Source: RPQJ01 sp963700045
GTDB lineage: Bacteria; Pseudomonadota; Gammaproteobacteria; Steroidobacterales; Steroidobacteraceae
DNA: 64,000 nt
NCBI GenBank assembly: GCA_963700045.1
Contig: CAVOWK010000022.1
Span: 108,859-172,858 of the forward strand
Direction: 5' to 3'
Shown: positions 42,488-50,401 of the stretch, one piece after another
Layout: each line of letters opens with the position of its first letter
Position numbering within the stretch: position 1 is the first letter of the stretch
Made by a program: the position numbers and the translations under genes
The notes under the pieces: model-generated
What the model was told of the DNA's origin: nothing
The model's input: only the letters and a program-made list of their open reading frames with translations
The model's database searches: none

Positions 42488-44543
42488 ATGACGACTGACA
42501 ACGCGCTGTGGCTCGCGATTTTCGCGGGCGTGGCCGCGATCCTCTATGGAATCCTTTCCGCGCGCTGGATCGTCGCGCAGCCCGCCGGCAATGCCCGCAT
42601 GCAGGAAATCGCCGCGGCGATCCAGCAGGGCGCCGGCGCCTACCTTAATCGCCAGTACACGACGATCGCGATCGTCGGCGTCGTGCTGTTCTTCATCCTC
42701 GGCCTGGCCCTGAACTGGGCGACGGCAGGCGGCTTCGCGGTCGGTGCCGTGCTCTCGGGCCTCGCCGGCTACATCGGCATGAACGTGTCGGTTCGCGCCA
42801 ACGTCCGCACCGCACATGCCGCCAGCATCGGCCTCGATCCGGCGCTGCAGGTCGCGTTCCGCGGCGGCGCCATCACCGGCATGCTGGTCGTGGGCCTCGG
42901 TCTGCTCGGCGTCGCGTCCTACTACCTGGTGATGCTCAAGGTCACCGGCGACCAGGATGCCTCGCTGCATTCGCTGGTCGGCCTCGCCTTCGGCGGTTCG
43001 CTGATCTCGATCTTCGCGCGACTCGGCGGCGGCATCTTCACTAAGGGCGCCGACGTCGGCGCCGACCTCGTGGGCAAGGTCGAGGCCGGCATCCCGGAAG
43101 ACGACCCTCGCAACCCGGCGGTGATCGCCGACAACGTCGGCGACAACGTGGGTGACTGCGCCGGCATGGCCGCCGACCTGTTCGAGACCTATGCGGTTAC
43201 GGTCGTGGCGACCATGCTGCTCGCGGGCCTGACGATGCAGGCCACGCTCGGCGTCAACGCAGTCCTGTATCCGCTCGTGCTCGGCGCAGTGTCGATCGTC
43301 GCCTCGATCGTCGGCACGTTCTTCGTCAAGGCGCGCGAGGGCGGCAAGATCATGAACGCGCTGTACCGCGGCCTGATCGTGTCCGGCCTTATCGCCGGCG
43401 TCGCTTTCTACTTCGTCACGACGTCGATGATGGGCGACGCGGCGATGAATCTCTTCGGTTGCGCGCTGATCGGTCTCGTGCTCACAGGCGCAATGATCGT
43501 GATCACCGAGTACTACACGGCCACGGAGTACGCCCCGGTACGTTACGTGGCGGCGGCTTCACAGACCGGTCACGGCACCAACGTCATCGCGGGCCTCGCG
43601 GTGTCGATGAAGTCCACGGCGCTGCCCGTGCTCGCCATCTGCCTCGCGATCTGGGGTTCGTTCCTGCTCGGCGGCCTCTACGGCATCGCGATCGCAGCGA
43701 CCGCCATGCTGTCGATGACCGGCGTGATCGTCGCGCTCGACGCCTACGGCCCGATCACCGACAACGGCGGCGGCATTGCCGAAATGTCGGGTCTGCCTAA
43801 GGAAGTGCGCAAGATCACCGACGCGCTCGATGCCGTGGGCAACACGACCAAGGCCGTCACCAAGGGCTACGCGATCGGTTCCGCGGGCCTCGCCGCGCTG
43901 GTGCTGTTCGCCGACTACACCAACAACCTGGAAAGCCACCTGCTGGCCACCGGGCGCGAGATGGTCGCGTTCTCGCTGTCGGATCCGGCCGTGATCATCG
44001 GCCTCTTCATCGGCGGCCTGGTGCCGTACCTGTTCGGCGCCATGGCCATGGAAGCCGTGGGTCGCGCCGCAGGCTCGGTGGTCGTGGAAGTGCGGCGCCA
44101 GTTCAAGGAGATACCCGGGCATCATGGCGGGCACCGCCAAGCCGGACTACTCGCGCGCCGTCGACATGCTGACCAAGGCCGCGATCAAGGAAATGATCGT
44201 GCCGTCGCTGCTGCCGATCCTCGTGCCGGTCGTGGTTGCGTTCGGCATGAACTACCTCATGGGACCCGGCGCCGGCATGCGCGCCACCGGCGGCCTGCTG
44301 ATCGGCACGATCGTCACCGGCCTGTTCGTCGCCATCTCGATGTGCACGGGCGGTGGCGCGTGGGACAACGCAAAGAAGTATGTCGAGGAAGGCAACTTCG
44401 GCGGCAAGGGCTCAGAGACGCACAAGGCGGCCGTGACCGGCGACACCGTCGGCGATCCCTACAAGGACACCGCGGGCCCGGCGATCAACCCGCTGATCAA
44501 GATCATCAACATCGTGGCGCTGCTGCTGGTGCCGCTGCTGTAA
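42488..44543 (+). CDS. hppA: Membrane-bound H+-translocating pyrophosphatase, broken by a one-base shift
   Basis: HppA couples PPi hydrolysis to ion pumping across the inner membrane. The first frame gives about 16 hydrophobic helices with the substrate-site motifs GGGIFTKGADVGADLVGKVE, DDPRNPAVIADNVGDNVGDC and DNGGGIAEM. The sequence GNTTKAVTKGYAIGSAGL has Lys at the position that makes the enzyme K+-independent. At CCCGGGC (44114-44120) one extra G moves the frame; the true C-terminus (GTAKPDYSRAVDMLTKAAIK, TGDTVGDPYKDTAGPAINPL) continues in the next frame to a TAA at 44541-44543. GGGAGG six bases upstream supports ATG 42488. A single-base sequencing error is the likelier cause since both halves are fully conserved. 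Confidence 0.93.
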
Positions 44544-44548
44544 TGATC

Positions 44549-44598
44549 TTCACCTCGCCCGCTCGCGCGGGAGAGGTCGGCCTACAGGCCGGGTGAGA
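44549..44598 (+). repeat. REP-like imperfect palindrome after hppA
   Basis: CACCTCGCCC, CCCGC-TCGC-GCGGG and GGCCTACAGGCC lie in a row, forming short GC-rich hairpins between the hppA stop and its terminator. The string resembles the CTCCCGCG-type extragenic palindromes widespread in gammaproteobacteria; the assignment is tentative. Confidence 0.45.
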
Positions 44599-44607
44599 GT
44601 TCGAACT

Positions 44608-44642
44608 TGAAAGGCCCCGGTTTCCCCGGGGCCTTTCTTTTG
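44608..44642 (+). terminator. Intrinsic terminator after hppA
   Basis: AAAGGCCCCGG and CCGGGGCCTTT pair around a short TTTC loop and are followed by CTTTTGG. It is a strong Rho-independent terminator on the plus strand, placed after hppA and before the insertion sequence. Confidence 0.9.
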
Positions 44643-44780
44643 GATCTGTCACCGAATCGTATTGGCTCCTGCCGCAGCTTCCAGTAGAAAGCAATGGGAT
44701 GGACCCCTCCCCACTCCTACGGCATCGAGTGCCAGACTGGAGGTGTGTAATCACCAGTCACGGAACGAGGAGGGGTCGTC

Positions 44781-45812
44781 ATGAAGCTTACTCGCGTGGG
44801 TGTGGATTTGGCCAAGCAGGTCTTCCAGGTGCACGGCGTGGATCGGGCGGAGCGCCCGGCCTGGTGCAAGCGTTTGAAGCGCAGCCGATGGATCGCGGAT
44901 CTGGAGCGCGACGTCGAGCCAGGCGCCGAGATCGGCATGGAGGCCTGTGGCAGCGCGCATCACTGGGCGCGACTGCTGCAGTGCAAAGGCTATCGGGTGA
45001 AGCTGATCGCCCCTCAGTTCGTGAAGCCGTACGTGAAGTCGAACAAGACCGACGCGAACGATGCCGAGGCGATCTGCGAGGCGATGAGCCGGCCGAGCAT
45101 GCGGTTCGTGGCGGTGAAGACCGTCGAGCAGCAGGATCTGCAAGCGGTGCATCGCGTGCGATCGAGCCTGATCCGGGAGCGGACGGCGAAGGCCAACCAG
45201 TTGCGCGGGCTTGTGTACGAGTACGGTCTGGTGGCGCCTCAACAGATCAGCTCCCTGCGGCGAGCGGTGCCGCAATGGCTGGAGGATGCGGAGAATGGCC
45301 TGACCGTACGCTTCCGATCGCTGCTGGCCGGCTTGTACCGTGATCTGAAGCAACTCGACGAGCGGGTGCGCGAGCTCGATCAGGAAGTCGCCGCGATCAC
45401 TCGTGAGCACGAGCCCGTCCGGCGACTCATGCAGATCAACGGCATTGGCCCGTTGATCGCCAGCGCGCTGTACGCGCTGGTCGGCGATGCGAGGCAGTAC
45501 CGCAACGGTCGTGATCTGGCGGTGGCACTGGGACTGACGCCTCGGCAGCACAGCTCGGGCGGCAAGGAGAAGCTGCTGGGCATCAGCAAACGCGGCGACA
45601 AGTACGTGCGCACGCTGCTGATCCACGGCGCACGCTCGGCGTTGCGCACGGCGCCAAGCAGGACGGATCGGATCAGTCGCTGGGCCTTGGCGCTCGCGGA
45701 GCGCTCACATCCGAACGTCGCTGTGACGGCGCTCGCCAACAAGACCGCCCGGGTCGCCTGGGCGATGCTGAGGCATGGAGCGAACTATGAACCGGAGCGC
45801 GTGGCGGCCTGA
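44781..45812 (+). CDS. IS110-family (IS1111 group) transposase
   Basis: The 343-residue recombinase has the RuvC-like DEDD set of this family: Asp9 (VGVDLAKQVF), Glu54 (EIGMEACGS), Asp91 and Asp94 (NKTDANDAEAI). The C-terminal Tnp20 domain has INGIGPLIASALYALVGDA, then LAVALGLTPRQHSSGGKEKL with the candidate catalytic Ser. A central coiled-coil (LYRDLKQLDERVRELDQEVA) joins them. The length is normal and no frameshift is seen, so it may be active. GAGGAGGGG lies upstream of the ATG. Confidence 0.96.
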   Translation: MKLTRVGVDLAKQVFQVHGVDRAERPAWCKRLKRSRWIADLERDVEPGAEIGMEACGSAHHWARLLQCKGYRVKLIAPQFVKPYVKSNKTDANDAEAICEAMSRPSMRFVAVKTVEQQDLQAVHRVRSSLIRERTAKANQLRGLVYEYGLVAPQQISSLRRAVPQWLEDAENGLTVRFRSLLAGLYRDLKQLDERVRELDQEVAAITREHEPVRRLMQINGIGPLIASALYALVGDARQYRNGRDLAVALGLTPRQHSSGGKEKLLGISKRGDKYVRTLLIHGARSALRTAPSRTDRISRWALALAERSHPNVAVTALANKTARVAWAMLRHGANYEPERVAA

Positions 45813-46057
45813 GGCCGTGCGTTCCAACTGATCGAGGAGAACATCACCGCGGTTGCGAGCACTCCGAAGGATGGCGAACAGGTCGAACCGGCGTCGACAT
45901 AACCTGAGAGTGTCTGAGGGCGACAAGCCCGAGAAAGCAATGAGGAGCCGACGCGCGAATAGCCCATCGTGGCCCGACCTCGACTGATCGAGGTCAGACA
46001 GAGGCCGGATATACGTGAGCAGTCGTACCTCGTCGCCAGAAAACGGAGTGCTAGCAA
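45813..46057 (+). ncRNA. Candidate guide (bridge/seek) RNA region of the IS1111 element
   Basis: IS110-family elements encode a non-coding RNA that guides target choice; in the IS1111 group it lies between the transposase stop and the right end. This element has the expected 245-base gene-free stretch there, with short self-complementary segments such as GACCTCGACTGATCGAGGTC (45974-45993), a perfect hairpin. Exact RNA ends and target loops cannot be set from sequence alone. Confidence 0.5.
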
Positions 46058-46074
46058 AGTGGGGTGGGGTCCAT

Positions 46075-46316
46075 ATACAGACATTGGCCGAAGTCTGCAG
46101 GCGGCCAGAAGCGGCCTGTCGCGCCGGCTCCTTCAACCCGCTGCGGCACCCACGACAGCGGACCTCACATCCTTGTTCGCTCTCGCCACGAATACCTGCC
46201 CTCTCTTCGAGAATTCCGAATTGCGCCTGCGTTGGGTGCTTCTAAGCTGAGACGACGGGGCGGACGACGCACCGTGTGTGGTGCGCCCAGCCCTCGGGGA
46301 AGACAAGGAGGGATTC
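46075..46316. other. Gap between the insertion sequence and a secreted-protein gene
   Basis: About 240 bases without a supported gene. It includes a CGGCCAGAAGCGGCC motif just right of the element. The last bases hold the ribosome site AGGAGG for the next gene. Confidence 0.4.
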
Positions 46317-46837
46317 ATGAGAAGGATATTCGTTGCAGCAGCCTTGGCGCTCGCTGCATTGTCCAGCCCCGTCTTGGCCGACGGAACGATTGTTCGCTGG
46401 GATCGAGTGGAAGGCGTCATCGGAGCTGACTACATGCCGGTGCAGGTCGGCCCGTTCGCGGCGACTGGCCGCTGGCGCACCACAGGAAGTGGTCAAGTCA
46501 TCCTCAACCTACGCACCGGGTTCCTGTCCGTCAGAGTCACCGGCATCTCCGTGGCAAATCACTACGACAACGCCCCGCTGGGTGGCCCATCGCCGACGAA
46601 TGTGGGAAACGTAATCGTGACGGTCGTCTGCAATTCGACCGAGCGCTACGGCCCGATCACGTGGGCGGATGCGACTGTTGTAGGTGGTGCGGCAGCTTCA
46701 GGTGGCAGGGCTTCCTGAACCTGCCTACGGCCTGCGTGGATAACCCTGAGGAACTCGTGTTCCTCGTGCGGCACGTCGAGGGACCGCCGTTCTTTGGAGC
46801 ATTCATGCTCTATGGCGCGGAGCGTAGCATCCGATAG
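46317..46837 (+). CDS. Small secreted protein of unknown function, broken by a one-base shift
   Basis: The frame from ATG 46317 (AGGAGG five bases upstream) gives a signal peptide RIFVAAALALAALSSPVLAD and a beta-rich domain (VRWDRVEGVIGADYMPVQVG, VNLRTG-like NLRTGFLSVRVTGISV, VVCNSTERYGPITWAD), then stops at 46718. A coherent continuation, FLNLPTACVDNPEELVFLVR then HVEGPPFFGAFMLYGAERSI, follows in another frame to a TAG at 46835-46837. Read together they give about 173 residues, matching a loosely known family of exported hypothetical proteins. The shift lies near 46680-46700. Function unknown. Confidence 0.7.
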
Positions 46838-46879
46838 TCCGTGTTGCGCCAAGAGGTTGGCTCCTGAGGGAGTCCCAAG

Positions 46880-47722
46880 ATGCGGACCAGTCGCACACAA
46901 CGTGTCGCTGCCGGTTCTTTGGCAGGACGGCAATGGGTGATCTACCTCGGCGTCGTGCTCGTGCTGACGCTGTTATCCGCCTGCACCTACCACAAGAAGC
47001 TCGAGAAGCCGATCCCGTTGCCGCCCGCGGGTGCCATTGCAACGGCCGTCGATGAACGACTGTCCGTCACGCTCGACAGCATCATCGTGCGCGACGGACC
47101 CGGGTCGTGGTCAAAGAACGCGGACTGGGACGAGTACCTGCTGCACATCCTCGTATCCTCCGATCAGCCGGTCGAAATCACGCGCATCGTCGTGGTGGAT
47201 TCGCTCGGCAAACACCGAAAGCCGAGCGCGATACGGGGCGATCTGCAGAGCGGGAGCAAGGAGACTGCTCGCCGTTACAAGGACGCAAACCTCGACGTAA
47301 CAGCCGGGTATGGGGGTGCCGGCTTGGTCGTCGCAGGGTATGCCGTCGGGGGAGCGAGTGCTGCCGTGGGACTGGCCACTTTGGGGACGTCGGGGGCGGC
47401 GGCCGGTGCGGCGGTCGCGGGCGCGGTAGTGGTGGCGCCGGTACTCATGACGGCAGGAATCGTGGTCGCGGTGCAGGAGATGCGGGTCCAGAGCGAGATC
47501 AGGCATCGCAGCACCGAGTTCCCGGTGACGGCGGCGGTCGACCAGCAGCTGCTGCTCGATGTGTTCTTTCCGATTGCGCCCGCGCCACAGCGCGTGGAAG
47601 TGACGTACCGAGATGCCTCGGGTGAGCACGTACTCGTGGTCGATACGAAGGCGGCTCTCGCCGGATTGCATCTGCTTCCGGTGGATAAGTTGCAGCCCCA
47701 CGAAGGAGAGCAGCCTCCGTAG
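46880..47722 (+). CDS. Putative lipoprotein with glycine/alanine-rich hydrophobic segment
   Basis: The 280-residue protein has a lipoprotein signal ending LTLLSAC (Cys35). An N-terminal extracytoplasmic region (SVTLDSIIVRDGPGSW, VEITRIVVVDSLGKH) comes before a 60-residue, very Gly/Ala/Val-rich hydrophobic stretch (about residues 140-200; GYAVGGASAAVGLATLG). A C-terminal soluble part (VDQQLLLDVFFPIAPAPQRV) follows. I do not recognise the family. GAGGGAG seven bases before the ATG supports the start. It follows the broken secreted-protein gene on the same strand. Confidence 0.7.
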   Translation: MRTSRTQRVAAGSLAGRQWVIYLGVVLVLTLLSACTYHKKLEKPIPLPPAGAIATAVDERLSVTLDSIIVRDGPGSWSKNADWDEYLLHILVSSDQPVEITRIVVVDSLGKHRKPSAIRGDLQSGSKETARRYKDANLDVTAGYGGAGLVVAGYAVGGASAAVGLATLGTSGAAAGAAVAGAVVVAPVLMTAGIVVAVQEMRVQSEIRHRSTEFPVTAAVDQQLLLDVFFPIAPAPQRVEVTYRDASGEHVLVVDTKAALAGLHLLPVDKLQPHEGEQPP

Positions 47723-48252
47723 ATCGATGTGGCGCGTGGCTAGGTGCACCTGACAGCGGACAGTTTCTGGTTGCGTTACAACGCGGCAGGTTTTGCGATT
47801 GAGGGCTGGGGTGACGGAGGGAAGCCTCGGTTTCGCCCGCCAGGCTGGCGGTTTCGAATGAGTTCCCCAAACGGACGCCTGCACAATCTTCCTATAGCGC
47901 CAAATCGTCCGCCGATCGAAGAGCTGGCGGAGAGGGCGTCGCGATACGAGCGACTTCGCAGAGGCTGCTTCGGTGCGTTCTCGACGACGAGCGACTGCGC
48001 ACCAGCGCCGCACCATTGGAATTGCAGCGGCGACTGACCGCTCTGGGTCGATTCTTCCCGTACGACGTCTGCTTTGGGCGCACGACACGCACTACATCGA
48101 GCTTCGCCAACACGGAATAGTGACGGCATCATGGAAGTTGCTGGCCGCGACGCATCTGCAGCTGGTCATGCGGCGTGACCTCGTCAACGATTCGTGCGCC
48201 GTGCGAATTCTCGGGCGTTGACGAGAATTCGCCCAGGCGCCGCGCGTCGCAA
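47723..48252. other. Region without a supported gene, possibly decayed
   Basis: About 530 bases in which every frame of useful length lacks a ribosome site, family motifs and the strong third-position GC of the neighbours. Short plus-strand frames (47744-48037 and 47973-48221) overlap each other in different frames, and protein-like strings such as YIELRQHGIVTASWKLLAAT jump between frames. This fits a decayed gene or insertion remnant, but nothing firm can be said. Confidence 0.5.
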
Positions 48253-48326
48253 GCGGCCGATCCGGGGCATTGCCCAGAGCGCGTGTCTGCCTTTCCAAGC
48301 TCTGGGCAATGCCCCGGATCGGCCGC
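48253..48326. repeat. Perfect 28-bp inverted repeat with an 18-base loop, plus a repeated loop sequence
   Basis: The arm at 48253-48280 (GCGGCCGATCCGGGGCATTG onward) is repeated exactly in reverse complement at 48299-48326. The string GCGCGTGTCTGCCTTTC occurs at the first arm-loop junction (48279-48295) and again at 48337-48353, just past the second arm. No T-run follows on either strand. It lies beyond the 3' end of the DUF885 gene. Confidence 0.9.
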
Positions 48327-48397
48327 CTGCACCGGCGCGCGTGTCTGCCTTTCGGCTCGCCCGCGGTCGCTCTTGCCACTGACGGGTGAGCGCTGTT

Positions 48398-50158
48398 TCA
48401 GTGCGCTGCCCGCCGCGAGGGTACGTACTGTTCCATCACGGCCTGCTCGAGCAACTCGGGCGGCACGAGGCCCTGGCTGATCACGAAGTCGTGGTACGAC
48501 AGCACGTCGAACTTGTCGCCGAGCTGCAGTTCCGCGCGCGCACGAATACCCAGCTGCTTTTCGTACCCATAGAAGTACGACGTCGCCTGCCCCGGCGCCA
48601 GGAAGCTGTAGCGATCCGCCTCCTGCTTGGCCATCGGCTCGGACAGCAACACCTCGTCCATCAGGAACTTCTTCGCGGCGTCCGGCGTGACCTGGCCGAG
48701 GTTGACCATCGGGTCGAGGAAGGCACGCGCGGCGCGCATCAGGCGCATCTGCAGCGATCCCATCTGGCCCTCGAGCGGCAGGTAGGGCTTGAGGAACGAT
48801 TCGGCATACAGCGCCCAGCCTTCGACGTTCGCGCTGTTGAAAGCGAACACGGCGCGTGGGATCGACACGCCGACTTCCGTCATCTTGGCGAACTGCAGCT
48901 CGTGGCCCGGCCGCGCTTCGTGCGCCGTCAGCGTCCACGTGATCGCGTCGAACTTGAAGTCGTCCATCTTCGAGCCCGGTGCCGCGTTCGGATTCTCGAG
49001 CGGCAGGATGAACTCGGCGGGCTCGCCGGTGTTGCCGATCAGGCGCGGCGGGCTCAGGTGCGGGGCCGGTTGCGCCGCCGATTCCGCCTCGGTGGCGAGG
49101 CGGATCACCGCCTTGCGGTCCGGCAGCGTGATCAGATGCTCGCGACGCACGATGTCCTCGATGGCGGCGAGGCGCGCGTTGTAGGTCGGCAGCAGCTGGT
49201 CGTTCGCGATCGACTGCTGCTTCAGTTCGCGCATCACGTCCTTGTAGTCGGACGACGCAAACCCGCGTTCCCTGGCGATGATCCGTGCGAGCGCCTGCAT
49301 TTCGTCGCGTGTCTGCACGAAGCCGACGACAGCGCGATCGATGAGCGCCTGCGGCTCCATCTTGACACCCACGTTCTTCAGGTTGTCCGCGTAGATCTCG
49401 GGCGGCAGCCTGTTCGTCTTGCGCGCGCGCGGCAGGATCTCCTTGCGCACCCAGGCGTCATATTCGGCCACCTGGCTTTCGAGCACCTTGAGGTCCTTCT
49501 CGTAACCCTTGAGCCCGCTGTTCGCGAACAGGTCGCGGATGCCCTTCATGTAGCGTTGTGAGTTGCCAAGGTTCTGCTCGACTTCGGCCGTCCACGGACC
49601 GGTCAGGCCGGTGTCGCCGAATCGCTCGGTCGACCGGTCCTTGGCCAGTTTCGTGATCGGTTCATAACCGGGCTCGCGTCCCGTGTACTTGCGCAGCCGC
49701 TCGAGCGCGGCCGGGTAACGAGCGCGGTCGACCCGCGGGTCGAGCAGTGCCTGGAAACTGCCGAACAGCATGTTCGGCACGTCGGCGTACGGCAGCATCA
49801 GCTTGCGGGTGAGTTCGCTCGAAGCACGCTGGTCGCGTTCCGCGGCGATGAGGATCTGCAGATCCTGCTTCACCCGGGGGTCCGTGGCGGCCTCGAGTTT
49901 CGCCGCGAGCTGCTCGCCCACGACCCGCGAATCCGCCTCGAAGCGCTGGTCGACGTTGGGCTTGAGGTCGCGGATTTCCGCATCGTGCCCGTCGACGCCG
50001 AGGTTGGCGGCGGCCTCCGGGGCGTACCGCGCGAGCAATTCGAGCATCGGCTGCGCGTTTGCGTTGCTGGCAGTGATCCAGGCAGGTTCCGCAGCCTGCA
50101 CGGTCGCGGTGAACGTCATGACCGCCACGGCGGCCGCCGTCCAAATCAATCTCAGCAT
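48398..50158 (-). CDS. DUF885 family exported metallopeptidase-like protein
   Basis: The 586-residue precursor has a signal peptide (LIWTAAAVAVMTFTATVQAA) and the DUF885 catalytic region, where HEARPGHELQF supplies a His-Glu plus His zinc-type site and NVEGWALYAESFLKPY a downstream Glu. The family is related to M3/M32-like peptidases of the gluzincin group and is common in bacteria rich in TonB receptors. The protein is expected in the periplasm. Start ATG 50158 follows GGGGGAAATACGAG. Substrate unknown. It diverges from the FAD oxidoreductase gene. Confidence 0.85.
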   Translation of the reverse strand: MLRLIWTAAAVAVMTFTATVQAAEPAWITASNANAQPMLELLARYAPEAAANLGVDGHDAEIRDLKPNVDQRFEADSRVVGEQLAAKLEAATDPRVKQDLQILIAAERDQRASSELTRKLMLPYADVPNMLFGSFQALLDPRVDRARYPAALERLRKYTGREPGYEPITKLAKDRSTERFGDTGLTGPWTAEVEQNLGNSQRYMKGIRDLFANSGLKGYEKDLKVLESQVAEYDAWVRKEILPRARKTNRLPPEIYADNLKNVGVKMEPQALIDRAVVGFVQTRDEMQALARIIARERGFASSDYKDVMRELKQQSIANDQLLPTYNARLAAIEDIVRREHLITLPDRKAVIRLATEAESAAQPAPHLSPPRLIGNTGEPAEFILPLENPNAAPGSKMDDFKFDAITWTLTAHEARPGHELQFAKMTEVGVSIPRAVFAFNSANVEGWALYAESFLKPYLPLEGQMGSLQMRLMRAARAFLDPMVNLGQVTPDAAKKFLMDEVLLSEPMAKQEADRYSFLAPGQATSYFYGYEKQLGIRARAELQLGDKFDVLSYHDFVISQGLVPPELLEQAVMEQYVPSRRAAH

Positions 50159-50401
50159 CTCGTATTTCCCCCGGAGAGAGCGGTTCCCGGCCGACCCCAG
50201 GCCCGCCGACGCGAAGCCCGAATCATGCAGGGGCCGGGGCCGGAACGCGATTCGTCCCGGCGCGCAGCCTGCACGGGTCGTCGCACCCGGCCTGCCACGC
50301 GGCCGGACAGCTGATCCAGCCCGCTCACGATGCCGTTGACGCCCTGACTCACGATCTCCGGCATGGCAGGATGCGCGCTGGCATAGGCAGGAGTACCCAT
50401 C
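50159..50401. other. Divergent intergenic region between DUF885 and FAD oxidoreductase genes
   Basis: About 240 bases with no gene supported. It must hold the promoters of both divergent genes and ends in the CAGGAG ribosome site of the plus-strand gene. No clear -35/-10 pair stands out. Confidence 0.4.

Larger units (their letters stand above)
44699..46074 (+). mobile_element. IS1111-type insertion sequence (IS110 family)
   Basis: A complete-looking element of about 1.4 kb. Near-identical 17-base inverted repeats mark its ends: ATGGACCCCTCCCCACT at 44699-44715 and its complement with one mismatch at 46058-46074. Such subterminal repeats are typical of the IS1111 group, and the true ends lie a few bases outside. 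It carries one transposase gene, a short left leader (about 65 bases) and a long right non-coding end (about 245 bases). It sits between the hppA terminator and a secreted-protein gene. No target duplication is expected for this family. Confidence 0.88.

Noticed and set aside
47744..48221. Overlapping plus-strand frames that might be small genes
   Set aside because: No ribosome site, no family motif, weak codon bias, and protein-like strings switch frames, so decay is likelier than coding.
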